Source: Alistipes_A hominis
GTDB taxonomy: Bacteria; Bacteroidota; Bacteroidia; Bacteroidales; Rikenellaceae
Assembly: GCF_014288115.1 (NCBI RefSeq)
Contig: NZ_JACOOK010000001.1
Coordinates: 310,001 to 374,000 of the forward strand
DNA: 64,000 nucleotides
Direction of reading: 5' to 3'
The notes below the pieces were generated by a model. It did not search any database. It had not been told where the DNA came from and saw only the letters and a program-made list of their open reading frames with translations. Of this stretch, positions 16,985 through 24,823 are shown in pieces. The first letter of the stretch is position 1. The number at the start of each line of letters is the position of its first letter. The position numbers and the translations under genes are program-made.

Positions 16985-17015
16985 CAAAATTAAGCATTTC
17001 CCGCGAAATTCGCAA
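16985..17015 (-). promoter_or_regulatory. Promoter of the DUF1573-nfnA-nfnB transcript
   Basis: On the minus strand: TTG (17015-17013), 20 bp, TAATTTTG (16992-16985, exact TAnnTTTG). It sits 20 bases before the chosen ATG and fixes that start. Confidence 0.7.
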
Positions 17016-17034
17016 TTCAGGCGCATAACGGACG

Positions 17035-17994
17035 TTACACCTCGAATCCGCACCGGATAAACATCCGTTTATCGGTTTCGATATCCGATCCGGTCGTAGT
17101 CAGCATATCTCCGACGATCAGCGCGCTCACGCCGCACTGCAACAACCGCTCTTCGAGATGCTTGATCCGCGTACGGCCGCCGGCCAGCCGGATAGCCGCT
17201 TCGGGATTGAGGATCCGCATGACGGCCACCGCCCGAACGATTTCCGAATCGGTCAGCGGCGGCGCCCCGGCAAGCCGCGTTCCGGGAATCGGATTCAACA
17301 CGTTGACGGGAATCGAAACCGCCCCGGTCTGCCGCAGCGCGATGGCAAATTCGACGCGTTGCTCCTCGCTCTCGCCCATGCCGATGATCCCGCCGCTGCA
17401 TATCTCCAGGCCGGCTTCCCGCGCCCACCCGATCGTCCGCAGCTTCTCGGCCACCGTATGCGTCGAGCAAAGTTTCGGAAAATAGGACGGGGCCGTTTCG
17501 AGGTTGCAGTGGTAACGCCGCACGCCGCTCTCTTTGAGCCGGCGCATTTGTTCCAGGTTCAGCAACCCGAGCGACGCGCAAAGCGAAACGGACACCTCGG
17601 AGCCGATCCGGCGATAGATCGCGCAGATCCGGTCGGTATCGGCATCGGAAAGCGTCCGACCGCTGGTTACCAGCGAAAAGCGCTTCACGCCCTTGCGTGC
17701 ATTGCCGGCCGCCTCTTCGACCGCTTCCCTGGCTCCTACCAGCGGATAGACCTCGACTTCCGTTTTATGAAATTTCGACTGAGCGCACCACTTGCAGTCC
17801 TCGCTGCAACGGCCGCTGCGGGCGTTCATTATCGAACACATGTCGATCGTTTTCCCCTGATAGCGCGTGCGCAACGCATGAGCCAACGCGCACAGTTCCG
17901 TTTCCGGAGTCGTTCTCAGCAATTCCAGCGCTTCGTCGTATCCCAGACGATACCCCTGTTCGATTCTCTCTTTCAGACGACCGATCATTTCCAT
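17035..17994 (-). CDS. bioB: Biotin synthase BioB
   Basis: A radical-SAM enzyme that inserts sulfur into dethiobiotin to form biotin. The 319-residue length is normal. The radical-SAM cluster motif is CSEDCKWC within 'NARSGRCSEDCKWCAQSK'. Downstream family blocks are 'YHCNLETAPSYFPKLCSTHT' and 'ICSGGIIGMGESEEQRVEFA'. 'VNVLNPIPGTRLAG' and a late 'RLAGGRTRI' (the conserved Arg ligand of the [2Fe-2S] cluster) complete the match. It is divergent from bioD, 66 bases apart, with the two -7 elements almost touching. No bioA, bioF or bioC is in the window. Confidence 0.97.
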   Translation of the reverse strand: MEMIGRLKERIEQGYRLGYDEALELLRTTPETELCALAHALRTRYQGKTIDMCSIMNARSGRCSEDCKWCAQSKFHKTEVEVYPLVGAREAVEEAAGNARKGVKRFSLVTSGRTLSDADTDRICAIYRRIGSEVSVSLCASLGLLNLEQMRRLKESGVRRYHCNLETAPSYFPKLCSTHTVAEKLRTIGWAREAGLEICSGGIIGMGESEEQRVEFAIALRQTGAVSIPVNVLNPIPGTRLAGAPPLTDSEIVRAVAVMRILNPEAAIRLAGGRTRIKHLEERLLQCGVSALIVGDMLTTTGSDIETDKRMFIRCGFEV

Positions 17995-18003
17995 CCCATT
18001 TTA

Positions 18004-18035
18004 TTTGCTTGTTATCTGCAAAGGTACTACATTTG
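18004..18035 (+). promoter_or_regulatory. Promoter of bioD
   Basis: TTTG (18004-18007), 20 bp, TACATTTG (18028-18035). Both boxes match exactly. Confidence 0.75.
18019..18026 (-). promoter_or_regulatory. -7 element of bioB, interlocked with the bioD promoter
   Basis: On the minus strand this reads TACCTTTG, an exact -7. It lies inside the spacer of the bioD promoter, so the two polymerases must compete. No BirA-type inverted repeat is visible. Confidence 0.55.
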
Positions 18036-18060
18036 ATCTGAATTTTACGTTTCCCCTTTT

Positions 18061-18720
18061 ATGAAAAAAGTATATTTCGTCACCGGCATCGACACCGATG
18101 CCGGCAAAAGCATCGTTACCGGAGTTCTCGCGCGCGATTGGGCCGGACGGGGCCGGCGCGTCGTCACCCAAAAATTCATCCAGACCGGCTGCCCCGGACT
18201 GTCGGAAGACATCGAAACCCACCGCCGGATCATGGGAACCGGGCTGTTGCCGGAAGACCTCGACGGCACGACCTGTCCGATCGTCTTCACCTACCCGGCC
18301 TCGCCGCACCTGGCGGCTGCGATCGATTCCCGCAGGATCGATCTGTCGCTGATCGGGAAATGCACCGAAAAACTGCTTGAAAAATACGACGTCGTCCTGC
18401 TCGAAGGAGCCGGCGGGCTATTCGTTCCGTTGGAAGGGCTGTACAATACGATCGATTACGTCGCCGAGCGTCGGCTGCCGGTCATACTGGTCACCTCGCC
18501 GCGACTCGGCAGCATCAACCATACGCTGCTGAGTCTCGAAGCGTGCCGCAACCGGAATATCGAAGTCGCCAAAGTGGTCTACAACCTCTATCCACCGACC
18601 GACGCGCCGATCACGGACGGCACGCGGGATTACCTGAAAACGTACCTGCGGGAGTTTCATCCGCAGGCCCGGTGGCTGGAGGTAAACGACCGGTACGAAG
18701 TATCGGAAGGAAGCCTTTGA
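18061..18720 (+). CDS. bioD: Dethiobiotin synthetase BioD
   Basis: BioD closes the ureido ring of dethiobiotin from DAPA, CO2 and ATP. The 219-residue length is normal. The P-loop is GIDTDAGKSIVTG (residues 8-20), with the substrate lysine block KFIQTG where the family usually has KPVQTG. The second family block is 'LLEGAGGLFVPL', followed by 'PVILVTSPRLGSINHTLLS'. It pairs with the divergent bioB. A terminator follows about 30 bases after the stop. Confidence 0.95.
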   Translation: MKKVYFVTGIDTDAGKSIVTGVLARDWAGRGRRVVTQKFIQTGCPGLSEDIETHRRIMGTGLLPEDLDGTTCPIVFTYPASPHLAAAIDSRRIDLSLIGKCTEKLLEKYDVVLLEGAGGLFVPLEGLYNTIDYVAERRLPVILVTSPRLGSINHTLLSLEACRNRNIEVAKVVYNLYPPTDAPITDGTRDYLKTYLREFHPQARWLEVNDRYEVSEGSL

Positions 18721-18750
18721 ACTGCGGTTCGTCCCGCGCACGAACAATAC

Positions 18751-18785
18751 GAAAGGCTCCGGTTGCTGACCGGAGCCTTTTATTT
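18751..18785. terminator. Terminator between bioD and hppA (convergent)
   Basis: Perfect 10-bp stem AAGGCTCCGG/CCGGAGCCTT (18753-18779) with loop TTGCTGA, then TTTATTT on the plus strand. The minus strand has AAAGG complement and CGAAAG, so bidirectional use is possible. Confidence 0.85.
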
Positions 18786-18806
18786 ACTGTCACAAACGGA
18801 AACCGC

Positions 18807-21017
18807 CTAAAGCAAATGCATCGAAACGGTCAAGCCGGCCACCACGATCGAAACCATACTCATCAGTTTGATCAGGATGTTCAGCGACGGGCCGGACGTA
18901 TCCTTGAACGGATCGCCCACCGTATCGCCCACGACCGTAGCTTTATGGTTGTCGGAACCCTTGCCGCCGAAATTACCTTCCTCGATAAATTTCTTGGCAT
19001 TGTCCCAAGCCCCGCCCGAATTGGCCATGAACACGGCCAGCACGAATCCGGCGCTCAGGCTGCCGATCAGCAGCCCCATCACCCCGGCCACGCCGAAAAT
19101 GAAGCCGACCAGAATCGGAACGACGATCGCTATAATCGACGGGAACAGCATTTCGCGCTGGGCCCCTTTGGTCGAAATAGCGACGCAACGCGCATAATCC
19201 GGAGTCGCCTTGCCTTCGAGAATACCTTTGATTTCCCGGAACTGGCGGCGCACCTCCTCGACCATACTCTGCGCGGCGCGGCCGACGGCGTTCATCGTAA
19301 GTCCGCAGAACAGGAACGCCATCATCGCGCCGATAAAGGCGCCGACCAGCACGTTCGGATTCATCAGAGTCACCTGAAAATAGTCCATCATATCCAGGAT
19401 ATTGGCGTCGGCAATGGCTTTGGTCGTACCGTCGGCCAGTTGCAGGGTCGTCTCCCCGATGTGCTGCATCCCGATCTTGACCTCTTCGATATAGGAAGCC
19501 AGCAGCGCCAACGCCGTCAGCGCGGCCGAACCGATCGCGAACCCTTTACCGGTGGCGGCCGTCGTATTACCGAGCGCATCCAGCGCATCGGTGCGTTTGC
19601 GCACATCCGGATCGAGTCCGCTCATTTCGGCGTTACCGCCCGCATTGTCGGCGATCGGGCCGTAAGCGTCGGTCGCCAGCGTAATCCCGAGCGTAGAGAG
19701 CATCCCCACCGCCGCGATACCGATCCCATAAAGCCCTTTGCTGATGTTCTCGGCCGAAATCATGTGCTGCACGTCGAAATTGATCGCGCACAGGAAGGCG
19801 AGGATGATCGCTACCGCAATCGTGATTACCGGGATCGCCGTCGAGATCATACCCATTCCGATTCCGGAAATGATTACCGTCGCTGGTCCCGTTTCAGAGC
19901 TTTTGGCTATCTTCTGAGTCGGTTTATAAGAGTGGGAAGTATAATATTCGGTAGACTGCCCGATGATGATACCGGCCAGCAGGCCGACGATCACCGAAAA
20001 CGAAATCCCGAGCCAGTTGTCGATCTGTAACACGTACAGTATCCCGAACGTACAGATAGCGATCAGCACCGAGCTGACGTTGACGCCGATGCCCAGCGCG
20101 CCGAGCAACTGTTTCATCGTAGCCCCCTCTTTCGTCCGCACGAGGAAAATACCGATCACCGACAACAGGATGCCCACCGCCGCGATCAACATCGGAGCCA
20201 GCACGGCCTGCATCTGCATACCGCTGCTCGCGAAGGCGGCTGCGCCCAGTGCGGCCGTCGCGAGAATCGAGCCGCAGTAACTTTCGTACAGGTCGGCGCC
20301 CATACCGGCCACGTCGCCCACGTTATCGCCTACGTTGTCGGCGATCGTAGCGGGGTTGCGCGGATCGTCTTCCGGAATCCCGGCTTCCACCTTACCGACC
20401 AGGTCGGCGCCCACGTCGGCCGCTTTGGTATAAATACCTCCTCCCACGCGGGCGAACAGCGCTTGCGTCGAAGCCCCCATCCCGAACGTCAGCATGGTCG
20501 TCGTGATAATCATCAGCTTTTGCGTCCCGGTGGCGTCGATGAAATGATTCAGGATCAGGTACCACACCGAAATATCCAACAGACCGAGTCCTACGACGAC
20601 CAGTCCCATCACGGCTCCGCTGCGGAAAGCGACTTTCAGCCCCTTATTCAGCGATTGGCTGGCGGCATGGGCCGTACGCGCCGAAGCGAACGTCGCCGTA
20701 CGCATCCCGATAAAACCCGCCAGCCCGGAAAACAAGCCGCCGGTCAGGAACGCGAACGGCACCCACGGATTCTGCACACCGAGGCCATAGGCAAGAAACG
20801 CAAAGAACAACACGAGGATCAGAAATACGATCGCAACCACCCGGTACTGTTGCCGGAGGTAGGCCATCGCCCCTTTACGGACGTGCGCGGCGATCTCTTT
20901 CATACGGGGAGTGCCTTCGCTCTCTTTCATCATCGAGCGGAAAAAGTGCCATGCGAAGCCCAACGCTATCAGCGAGGCGACCGGCACGAGCCAGAAAATA
21001 AGTGGTGTGTTACTCAT
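18807..21017 (-). CDS. hppA: Membrane-bound pyrophosphatase, K+-dependent type (H+ or Na+ pump)
   Basis: A 736-residue integral membrane pump with about sixteen helices that uses pyrophosphate hydrolysis to move H+ or Na+. The substrate-binding motifs are present: DVGADLVGKVEAGIPEDD, 'NPATIADNVGDNVGDVAGM' and the late 'DNAGGNAEM'. A further motif is GDPFKDTSGPSLN. The K+-dependence determinant, in the segment GNTTAATGKG, is Ala rather than Lys, which by family knowledge marks the K+-stimulated subfamily. Bacteroides members of that subfamily pump Na+ or both ions; the ion here is inferred. A likely -7 element at 21134-21141 implies a leader of over 100 bases. Confidence 0.96.
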   Translation of the reverse strand: MSNTPLIFWLVPVASLIALGFAWHFFRSMMKESEGTPRMKEIAAHVRKGAMAYLRQQYRVVAIVFLILVLFFAFLAYGLGVQNPWVPFAFLTGGLFSGLAGFIGMRTATFASARTAHAASQSLNKGLKVAFRSGAVMGLVVVGLGLLDISVWYLILNHFIDATGTQKLMIITTTMLTFGMGASTQALFARVGGGIYTKAADVGADLVGKVEAGIPEDDPRNPATIADNVGDNVGDVAGMGADLYESYCGSILATAALGAAAFASSGMQMQAVLAPMLIAAVGILLSVIGIFLVRTKEGATMKQLLGALGIGVNVSSVLIAICTFGILYVLQIDNWLGISFSVIVGLLAGIIIGQSTEYYTSHSYKPTQKIAKSSETGPATVIISGIGMGMISTAIPVITIAVAIILAFLCAINFDVQHMISAENISKGLYGIGIAAVGMLSTLGITLATDAYGPIADNAGGNAEMSGLDPDVRKRTDALDALGNTTAATGKGFAIGSAALTALALLASYIEEVKIGMQHIGETTLQLADGTTKAIADANILDMMDYFQVTLMNPNVLVGAFIGAMMAFLFCGLTMNAVGRAAQSMVEEVRRQFREIKGILEGKATPDYARCVAISTKGAQREMLFPSIIAIVVPILVGFIFGVAGVMGLLIGSLSAGFVLAVFMANSGGAWDNAKKFIEEGNFGGKGSDNHKATVVGDTVGDPFKDTSGPSLNILIKLMSMVSIVVAGLTVSMHLL

Positions 21018-21133
21018 AACGGTTAATAGTATTAGATTATCTGAATTTTTATGAAAATTTCCGATACTCTTCAGTCCGCCGTTTTTCAGACCCGTTACGC
21101 ACCAAACCGTTTCGTCGAACGAACAAAATTGCT

Positions 21134-21141
21134 CAAAGTTA
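21134..21141 (-). promoter_or_regulatory. -7 element of hppA
   Basis: Minus-strand TAACTTTG, exact match, no clear -33 box. It lies 22 bases from the divergent -7 at 21163. Confidence 0.5.
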
Positions 21142-21162
21142 ATAAATTATTTTAAGATAAAC

Positions 21163-21170
21163 TATCTTTG
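21163..21170 (+). promoter_or_regulatory. -7 element of the SPOUT methyltransferase gene
   Basis: TATCTTTG, exact TAnnTTTG, 22 bases before the ATG; followed by GCAG, as often seen at Bacteroidota promoters. Confidence 0.6.
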
Positions 21171-21192
21171 CAGCGGATATTCAATCGAAAAT

Positions 21193-21738
21193 ATGCGTAA
21201 AATTTCAAATCAGGAATTGGGGCGTCCTTCGGCCGAAGCGTTCGCTGCGATGGAAAAATGTCCCGTCACGGTCGTGCTGGACGACGTGCGTAGCGGCAAT
21301 AACACAGGCTCTTTTTTCCGCACCGGCGACGCTTTCGCCATCGAACGGCTCTGCCTGTGCGGGATCACCGGCACCCCGCCCGACCGGGAGATCCACAAGA
21401 CCGCGCTGGGAGCCGAAACGACCGTAGAGTGGACGTATTTCCGGGATGCCGCGGATGCGGTGAACGAACTGAAAGCGCAGGGGTATACGATCCTGGCCGT
21501 CGAACAGGTCGAAGGCGCCGTCATGTTGGACGACTGGCGTTACAAGCCCGAAAAGCGCTATGCGTTGGTTTTCGGCAACGAAGTGAACGGGGTACGGCAG
21601 CAGGTAGTCGACTTGTGCGACGGAGCCATCGAGATCCCGCAGCGGGGAACCAAACATTCGCTGAACGTCTCGGTATCGGGCGGCGTGGTGCTGTGGGAAG
21701 TTTTCCGGCAATGGAGGGCATCGAAAGCGGCACAGTAA
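21193..21738 (+). CDS. TrmH/SpoU-family RNA 2'-O-methyltransferase
   Basis: A 181-residue SPOUT-class methyltransferase. Motif 1 is LDDVRSGNNTGSFFRTGDAF (catalytic Asn-Gly-Arg region). Motif 2 is LVFGNEVNGVRQQV. Motif 3 is IPQRGTKHSLNVSVSGGVVL, which forms the SAM-binding knot. It lacks the extra N-terminal substrate-binding domain of larger rRNA enzymes, and its length is closer to TrmH/TrmL-type tRNA enzymes. The exact RNA substrate cannot be called. It has its own promoter and no obvious operon partner. Confidence 0.9.
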   Translation: MRKISNQELGRPSAEAFAAMEKCPVTVVLDDVRSGNNTGSFFRTGDAFAIERLCLCGITGTPPDREIHKTALGAETTVEWTYFRDAADAVNELKAQGYTILAVEQVEGAVMLDDWRYKPEKRYALVFGNEVNGVRQQVVDLCDGAIEIPQRGTKHSLNVSVSGGVVLWEVFRQWRASKAAQ

Positions 21739-21785
21739 CCGGCGGCGACACGGAAACGAAGTCCGTTCGAAAAAACGAAAAATCG

Positions 21786-21816
21786 TTGCCCGTTGCAAAT
21801 TATAATTTTACATTTG
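21786..21816 (+). promoter_or_regulatory. Promoter of panB
   Basis: TTG (21786-21788), 20 bp, TACATTTG (21809-21816). The implied transcript start leaves about 16 bases before the ATG at 21839 and would barely include the upstream GTG at 21830. Confidence 0.7.
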
Positions 21817-21838
21817 CCCTGTCTAAACTGTGAAAATT

Positions 21839-22654
21839 ATGTCGACAGATAATAAAACGCGGGTCGTGACCACCTACCGCCTGCAGGAGATGAAAAGCCG
21901 CGGGGAAAAAATAGCCATGTTGACCGCCTACGATTATTCGATGGCGCGGATCGTGGACAGCGCCGGCGTGGACGTGGTGCTGGTCGGCGATTCGGCCGCC
22001 AACGTAATGGCCGGTTACGAAACCACCGTGCCGATGTCGCTCGAACACATGATCTATCACGCCCGTAGCGTAACCCGGGCCGTCAAACGAGCGCTGGTCG
22101 TGGTGGACATGCCGTTCGGAACCTATCAGGGCAATTCGAAGGAAGCCCTCGCCTCGGCCGTTCGGATCATGAAGGAGTCCGAAGCCGACGCCATCAAACT
22201 GGAAGGGGGCGAAGAGATCCTTGAGTCGGTACAGCGCATCCTTTGCGCCGGAATTCCGGTCATGGGACACCTGGGACTTACCCCGCAGTCGATCCATAAA
22301 TACGGCACCTACAGCGTCCGGGCCAAAGAGGAAGCCGAAGCCCGAAAGCTGATCCGCGACGCGCACCTGCTCGAAGCGGTCGGCTGCTTCGGAATCGTCC
22401 TCGAAAAAATCCCTGCGACGCTCGGCGCGCAGGTCGCCTCGGAACTGAAAATCCCGCTGATCGGCATCGGGGCCGGAAACGGCGTCGACGGACAAGTGCT
22501 GGTGATTCACGACATGCTGGGGATCAACAACGAATTTTCGCCGCGTTTCCTCCGCCGCTACGCCGACCTGTATTCGGTTATGACGGACGGGGTGAGCCGT
22601 TACGTGTCGGACGTCAAAAGCGGCGATTTCCCGAACGAAAAGGAGCAGTACTGA
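21839..22654 (+). CDS. panB: 3-methyl-2-oxobutanoate hydroxymethyltransferase
   Basis: PanB adds a hydroxymethyl group from methylene-THF to ketoisovalerate, forming ketopantoate for pantothenate and CoA. The protein has 271 residues from the ATG; an in-frame GTG nine bases upstream is less likely given the promoter position. The metal-binding and substrate motifs are LTAYDYSMARIVD, VLVGDSAANVMAGYETT, 'VVDMPFGTYQ', 'IKLEGGEE', 'VMGHLGLTPQSI' and 'IGIGAGNGVDGQVLVIHDM'. A perfect hairpin terminator follows. panC and panD are not nearby. Confidence 0.97.
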   Translation: MSTDNKTRVVTTYRLQEMKSRGEKIAMLTAYDYSMARIVDSAGVDVVLVGDSAANVMAGYETTVPMSLEHMIYHARSVTRAVKRALVVVDMPFGTYQGNSKEALASAVRIMKESEADAIKLEGGEEILESVQRILCAGIPVMGHLGLTPQSIHKYGTYSVRAKEEAEARKLIRDAHLLEAVGCFGIVLEKIPATLGAQVASELKIPLIGIGAGNGVDGQVLVIHDMLGINNEFSPRFLRRYADLYSVMTDGVSRYVSDVKSGDFPNEKEQY

Positions 22655-22700
22655 TCGTTCCATCCATTCCCGCCGCATAGATCAAACGGCGCGTTTTTAT

Positions 22701-22735
22701 GCAAAGCCACGATCGAAACGATCGTGGCTTTATCG
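22701..22735 (+). terminator. Intrinsic terminator after panB
   Basis: Perfect 13-bp stem AAAGCCACGATCG/CGATCGTGGCTTT (22703-22731), loop AAA. T-tract is short (TTTAT). Confidence 0.8.
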
Positions 22736-22812
22736 TTGCGTCCCCCTCACAAGACATCAAGACATTTTCTATCATTTTTGTAACTTTTACGAGCGTACTC
22801 CGTTATAATAAA

Positions 22813-22820
22813 TAAATTTG
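22813..22820 (+). promoter_or_regulatory. -7 element of the PCMD/fimbrillin-like surface operon
   Basis: TAAATTTG, exact consensus, 103 bases before the first ATG. The spacing to the nearest TTTG (22777-22780) is 32, too long, so the promoter may need an activator. Confidence 0.5.
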
Positions 22821-22823
22821 ACA

Positions 22824-22836
22824 GTGTAACTTACAC
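22824..22836 (+). promoter_or_regulatory. Candidate operator: 13-base palindrome at the transcript start
   Basis: GTGTAA-C-TTACAC is a perfect inverted repeat four bases after the -7 element, covering the expected start site. A repressor here would block initiation. No regulator gene is adjacent. Confidence 0.45.
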
Positions 22837-22877
22837 ATTCATACAGACAAAAGCCCGAAGTCCGTATCGACAAAACC

Positions 22878-22912
22878 TCGGAAAGACAGCGAATGCCGGA
22901 TTCGCTTTCCGA
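22878..22912 (+). other. Leader hairpin before the surface operon
   Basis: TCGGAA (22878-22883) pairs with TTCCGA (22907-22912), and AGCGAA (22888-22893) pairs with TTCGCT (22901-22906). This gives a 12-bp bulged stem ending 11 bases before the ATG. It has no T-tract, so it is not a terminator. It could mask or present the ribosome-binding region. Confidence 0.45.
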
Positions 22913-22923
22913 CGTGAAACCAG

Positions 22924-24801
22924 ATGATGAAAAAAACTGCCAGACAAAAAACGCTGCCGTTTATTATTTTGCCGCTCGTAGCACTCCTTGCCACGAGGTG
23001 CGCCAAAGACGACTGTCCGTCCGACAAAAAACCGGGCAAAACCGAAATCTTCATTCGCGCCGCTCAGGAAACGGCCTCTTTCGCACCCCCGGAACAGGAA
23101 AGTCATTCGAAAACGATCATCGGCGGCGACAATCTCGATAAAGTATACTGGTCGGAACTGGATGCGATCCGGGTCTACTGGCGGCCGGCGGGAAGCGACG
23201 AAGCGCTGAACGGACAGACGTTCGAATGTTTCCGTCCCTACCCGTGGGGAGCGTTGTTTTCCACGCAGATGTCCGACCTCGAAGCCGGCGACTATACCTA
23301 TTACGCCGCCTATCCCGCGCCGGAATCCGTGGACGGCACCCGGGCGACCTATACGCTGCCCGCCGTGCAGGACGGAACCTACGACATGCGCGATTACGAC
23401 ATCAAAGATCAAACCTCGCACGGCGCTTATAAAGGAAACTGCGATTTCATGCTGGCCCGTCCGGTAACCGCAGCGGCGCTGACGGCCGGGAGCGAAACCC
23501 TGGCGATGCACTTCATTCACCAGTGCCACGTCATGCGAGTACAGGTTCCGGTCGGCCGCAACCAATGGGGCGAACGGGTGAGCCGGCTGAGAGTCGAATT
23601 TCCCGCAGCCGTAGTGGGAAGAATGACGATGGATCTGGCCGACCCGACCGCTGCGCCGCAGCTGACCGAAGGCGGCAACACGGTCATCGCCGAACTGAAA
23701 AATCCGCTGACCGAATCGACCGAGGATAATCCGGACGGAAATTACGTATGGCTATTCCTGTGTCCGGGCAACATCAGCGGCGACGTCCGTTTCACGGCTT
23801 ACGACGAGAACGGTTACCAGTCGGGAAGCCTCAGCGTGCCGATCGACAGAACGCTGGAAGCCGGACGGATCACGCCGGTCACGCTGACGGTTCCGGACGA
23901 ACTGCCGGTCACGTGGCTCGACTTCTCGATCACGGGCAACAACCTCGGCGAAGAACCGAATTCTTTCACCGTAACGGCCCCGGACGGGGCGACGTTCCGC
24001 AACGGAACGAACAAACAGTCGTTCACGGTCAATGCGGAGAATAAATACATGCTCGGCTTCTACAACGAAGTGGACGGCCGGGCCAACGGCGACCTGATCC
24101 GCAACGGCGGTTTATCTTTTTCATACGATTCGGAACATGCCATCGTAACTTCACACAAGGCCGTCGATTTCACAGCGGAAGCCCACACTGAAATCAGCCT
24201 GACCGTACCGTATCTGTTTTATGAAGACTTCGGCGGAGCGGGCGGAAGCGACAGGAACAACAACACGGAAGACTTGGGAAAATACAACCTTACGGGCTGG
24301 TCGGCTTCCCGGTTCGGAATCCAGGCCAACACCTCGGCCATGATATTCGGTTACCTGGGATCATCCATTGTGACGGATCCCGACAAAGGAGACAATCACC
24401 GGGGGCGGATCGACACTCCCCACCTGACCGGTCTCAAGGAAGGCGCGAATGTCTCTTTGCTCGTTTCATACGACGTGGGAGGAACGAAAAAAAACGGAAA
24501 CACAATACTGAATAAAACAACCGTCATGTATTCCAAATACGACTTCGGCACCGACACCAAGACGGGAACGATCAAAGGGGACGGCAATGCGATCGAGAAC
24601 ATATTTCTGACCGAAGAACCCGGTACGAACGGCAGTTATACGAATCTGCCTGTTCACAGGAACATCACCGTAACCGGATGCACCAACAAACACCGCCTAT
24701 CGTGGAGAGCTTCATTTCGGGTAGACGGGCAAGGCTTATCCACGATAACAGCAGGCGATACCTACGTTTACATAGACAATATACGGGTTTCCATAAAATA
24801 A
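22924..24801 (+). CDS. Fimbrillin-like surface lipoprotein
   Basis: A 625-residue envelope protein that opens the seven-gene surface operon. The signal (LPFIILPLVALLATRCAKDDC) ends in a Cys preceded by Arg, which departs from the usual lipobox. The acidic AKDD after Cys resembles lipoprotein surface-export signals. Residues 30-330 follow the fimbrillin (Mfa-like/FimA-like) pattern: Thr-rich start, 'VYWSELDAIRVYW', 'YTYYAAYPAP', 'CDFMLARPV', 'MHFIHQCHVMRVQV'. The C-terminal part, about residues 425-625, begins LFYEDFGGAGGSDRNNN and looks like a jelly-roll, lectin-like domain. Its role could be a pilin tip or an adhesin; no catalytic residues are evident. ATG-ATG occurs at the start, so 22927 is equally possible. 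Confidence 0.7.
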   Translation: MMKKTARQKTLPFIILPLVALLATRCAKDDCPSDKKPGKTEIFIRAAQETASFAPPEQESHSKTIIGGDNLDKVYWSELDAIRVYWRPAGSDEALNGQTFECFRPYPWGALFSTQMSDLEAGDYTYYAAYPAPESVDGTRATYTLPAVQDGTYDMRDYDIKDQTSHGAYKGNCDFMLARPVTAAALTAGSETLAMHFIHQCHVMRVQVPVGRNQWGERVSRLRVEFPAAVVGRMTMDLADPTAAPQLTEGGNTVIAELKNPLTESTEDNPDGNYVWLFLCPGNISGDVRFTAYDENGYQSGSLSVPIDRTLEAGRITPVTLTVPDELPVTWLDFSITGNNLGEEPNSFTVTAPDGATFRNGTNKQSFTVNAENKYMLGFYNEVDGRANGDLIRNGGLSFSYDSEHAIVTSHKAVDFTAEAHTEISLTVPYLFYEDFGGAGGSDRNNNTEDLGKYNLTGWSASRFGIQANTSAMIFGYLGSSIVTDPDKGDNHRGRIDTPHLTGLKEGANVSLLVSYDVGGTKKNGNTILNKTTVMYSKYDFGTDTKTGTIKGDGNAIENIFLTEEPGTNGSYTNLPVHRNITVTGCTNKHRLSWRASFRVDGQGLSTITAGDTYVYIDNIRVSIK

Positions 24802-24823
24802 CAGAACCAAACCAGCTAGGATA

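Noticed and set aside
17995..18060. BirA operator between bioB and bioD
   Set aside because: No inverted repeat of the expected kind; only the two promoter elements are visible.
22741..22923. Invertible promoter before the surface operon
   Set aside because: No pair of inverted repeats flanks the promoter and no recombinase gene is nearby; the 13-base palindrome is a single site.
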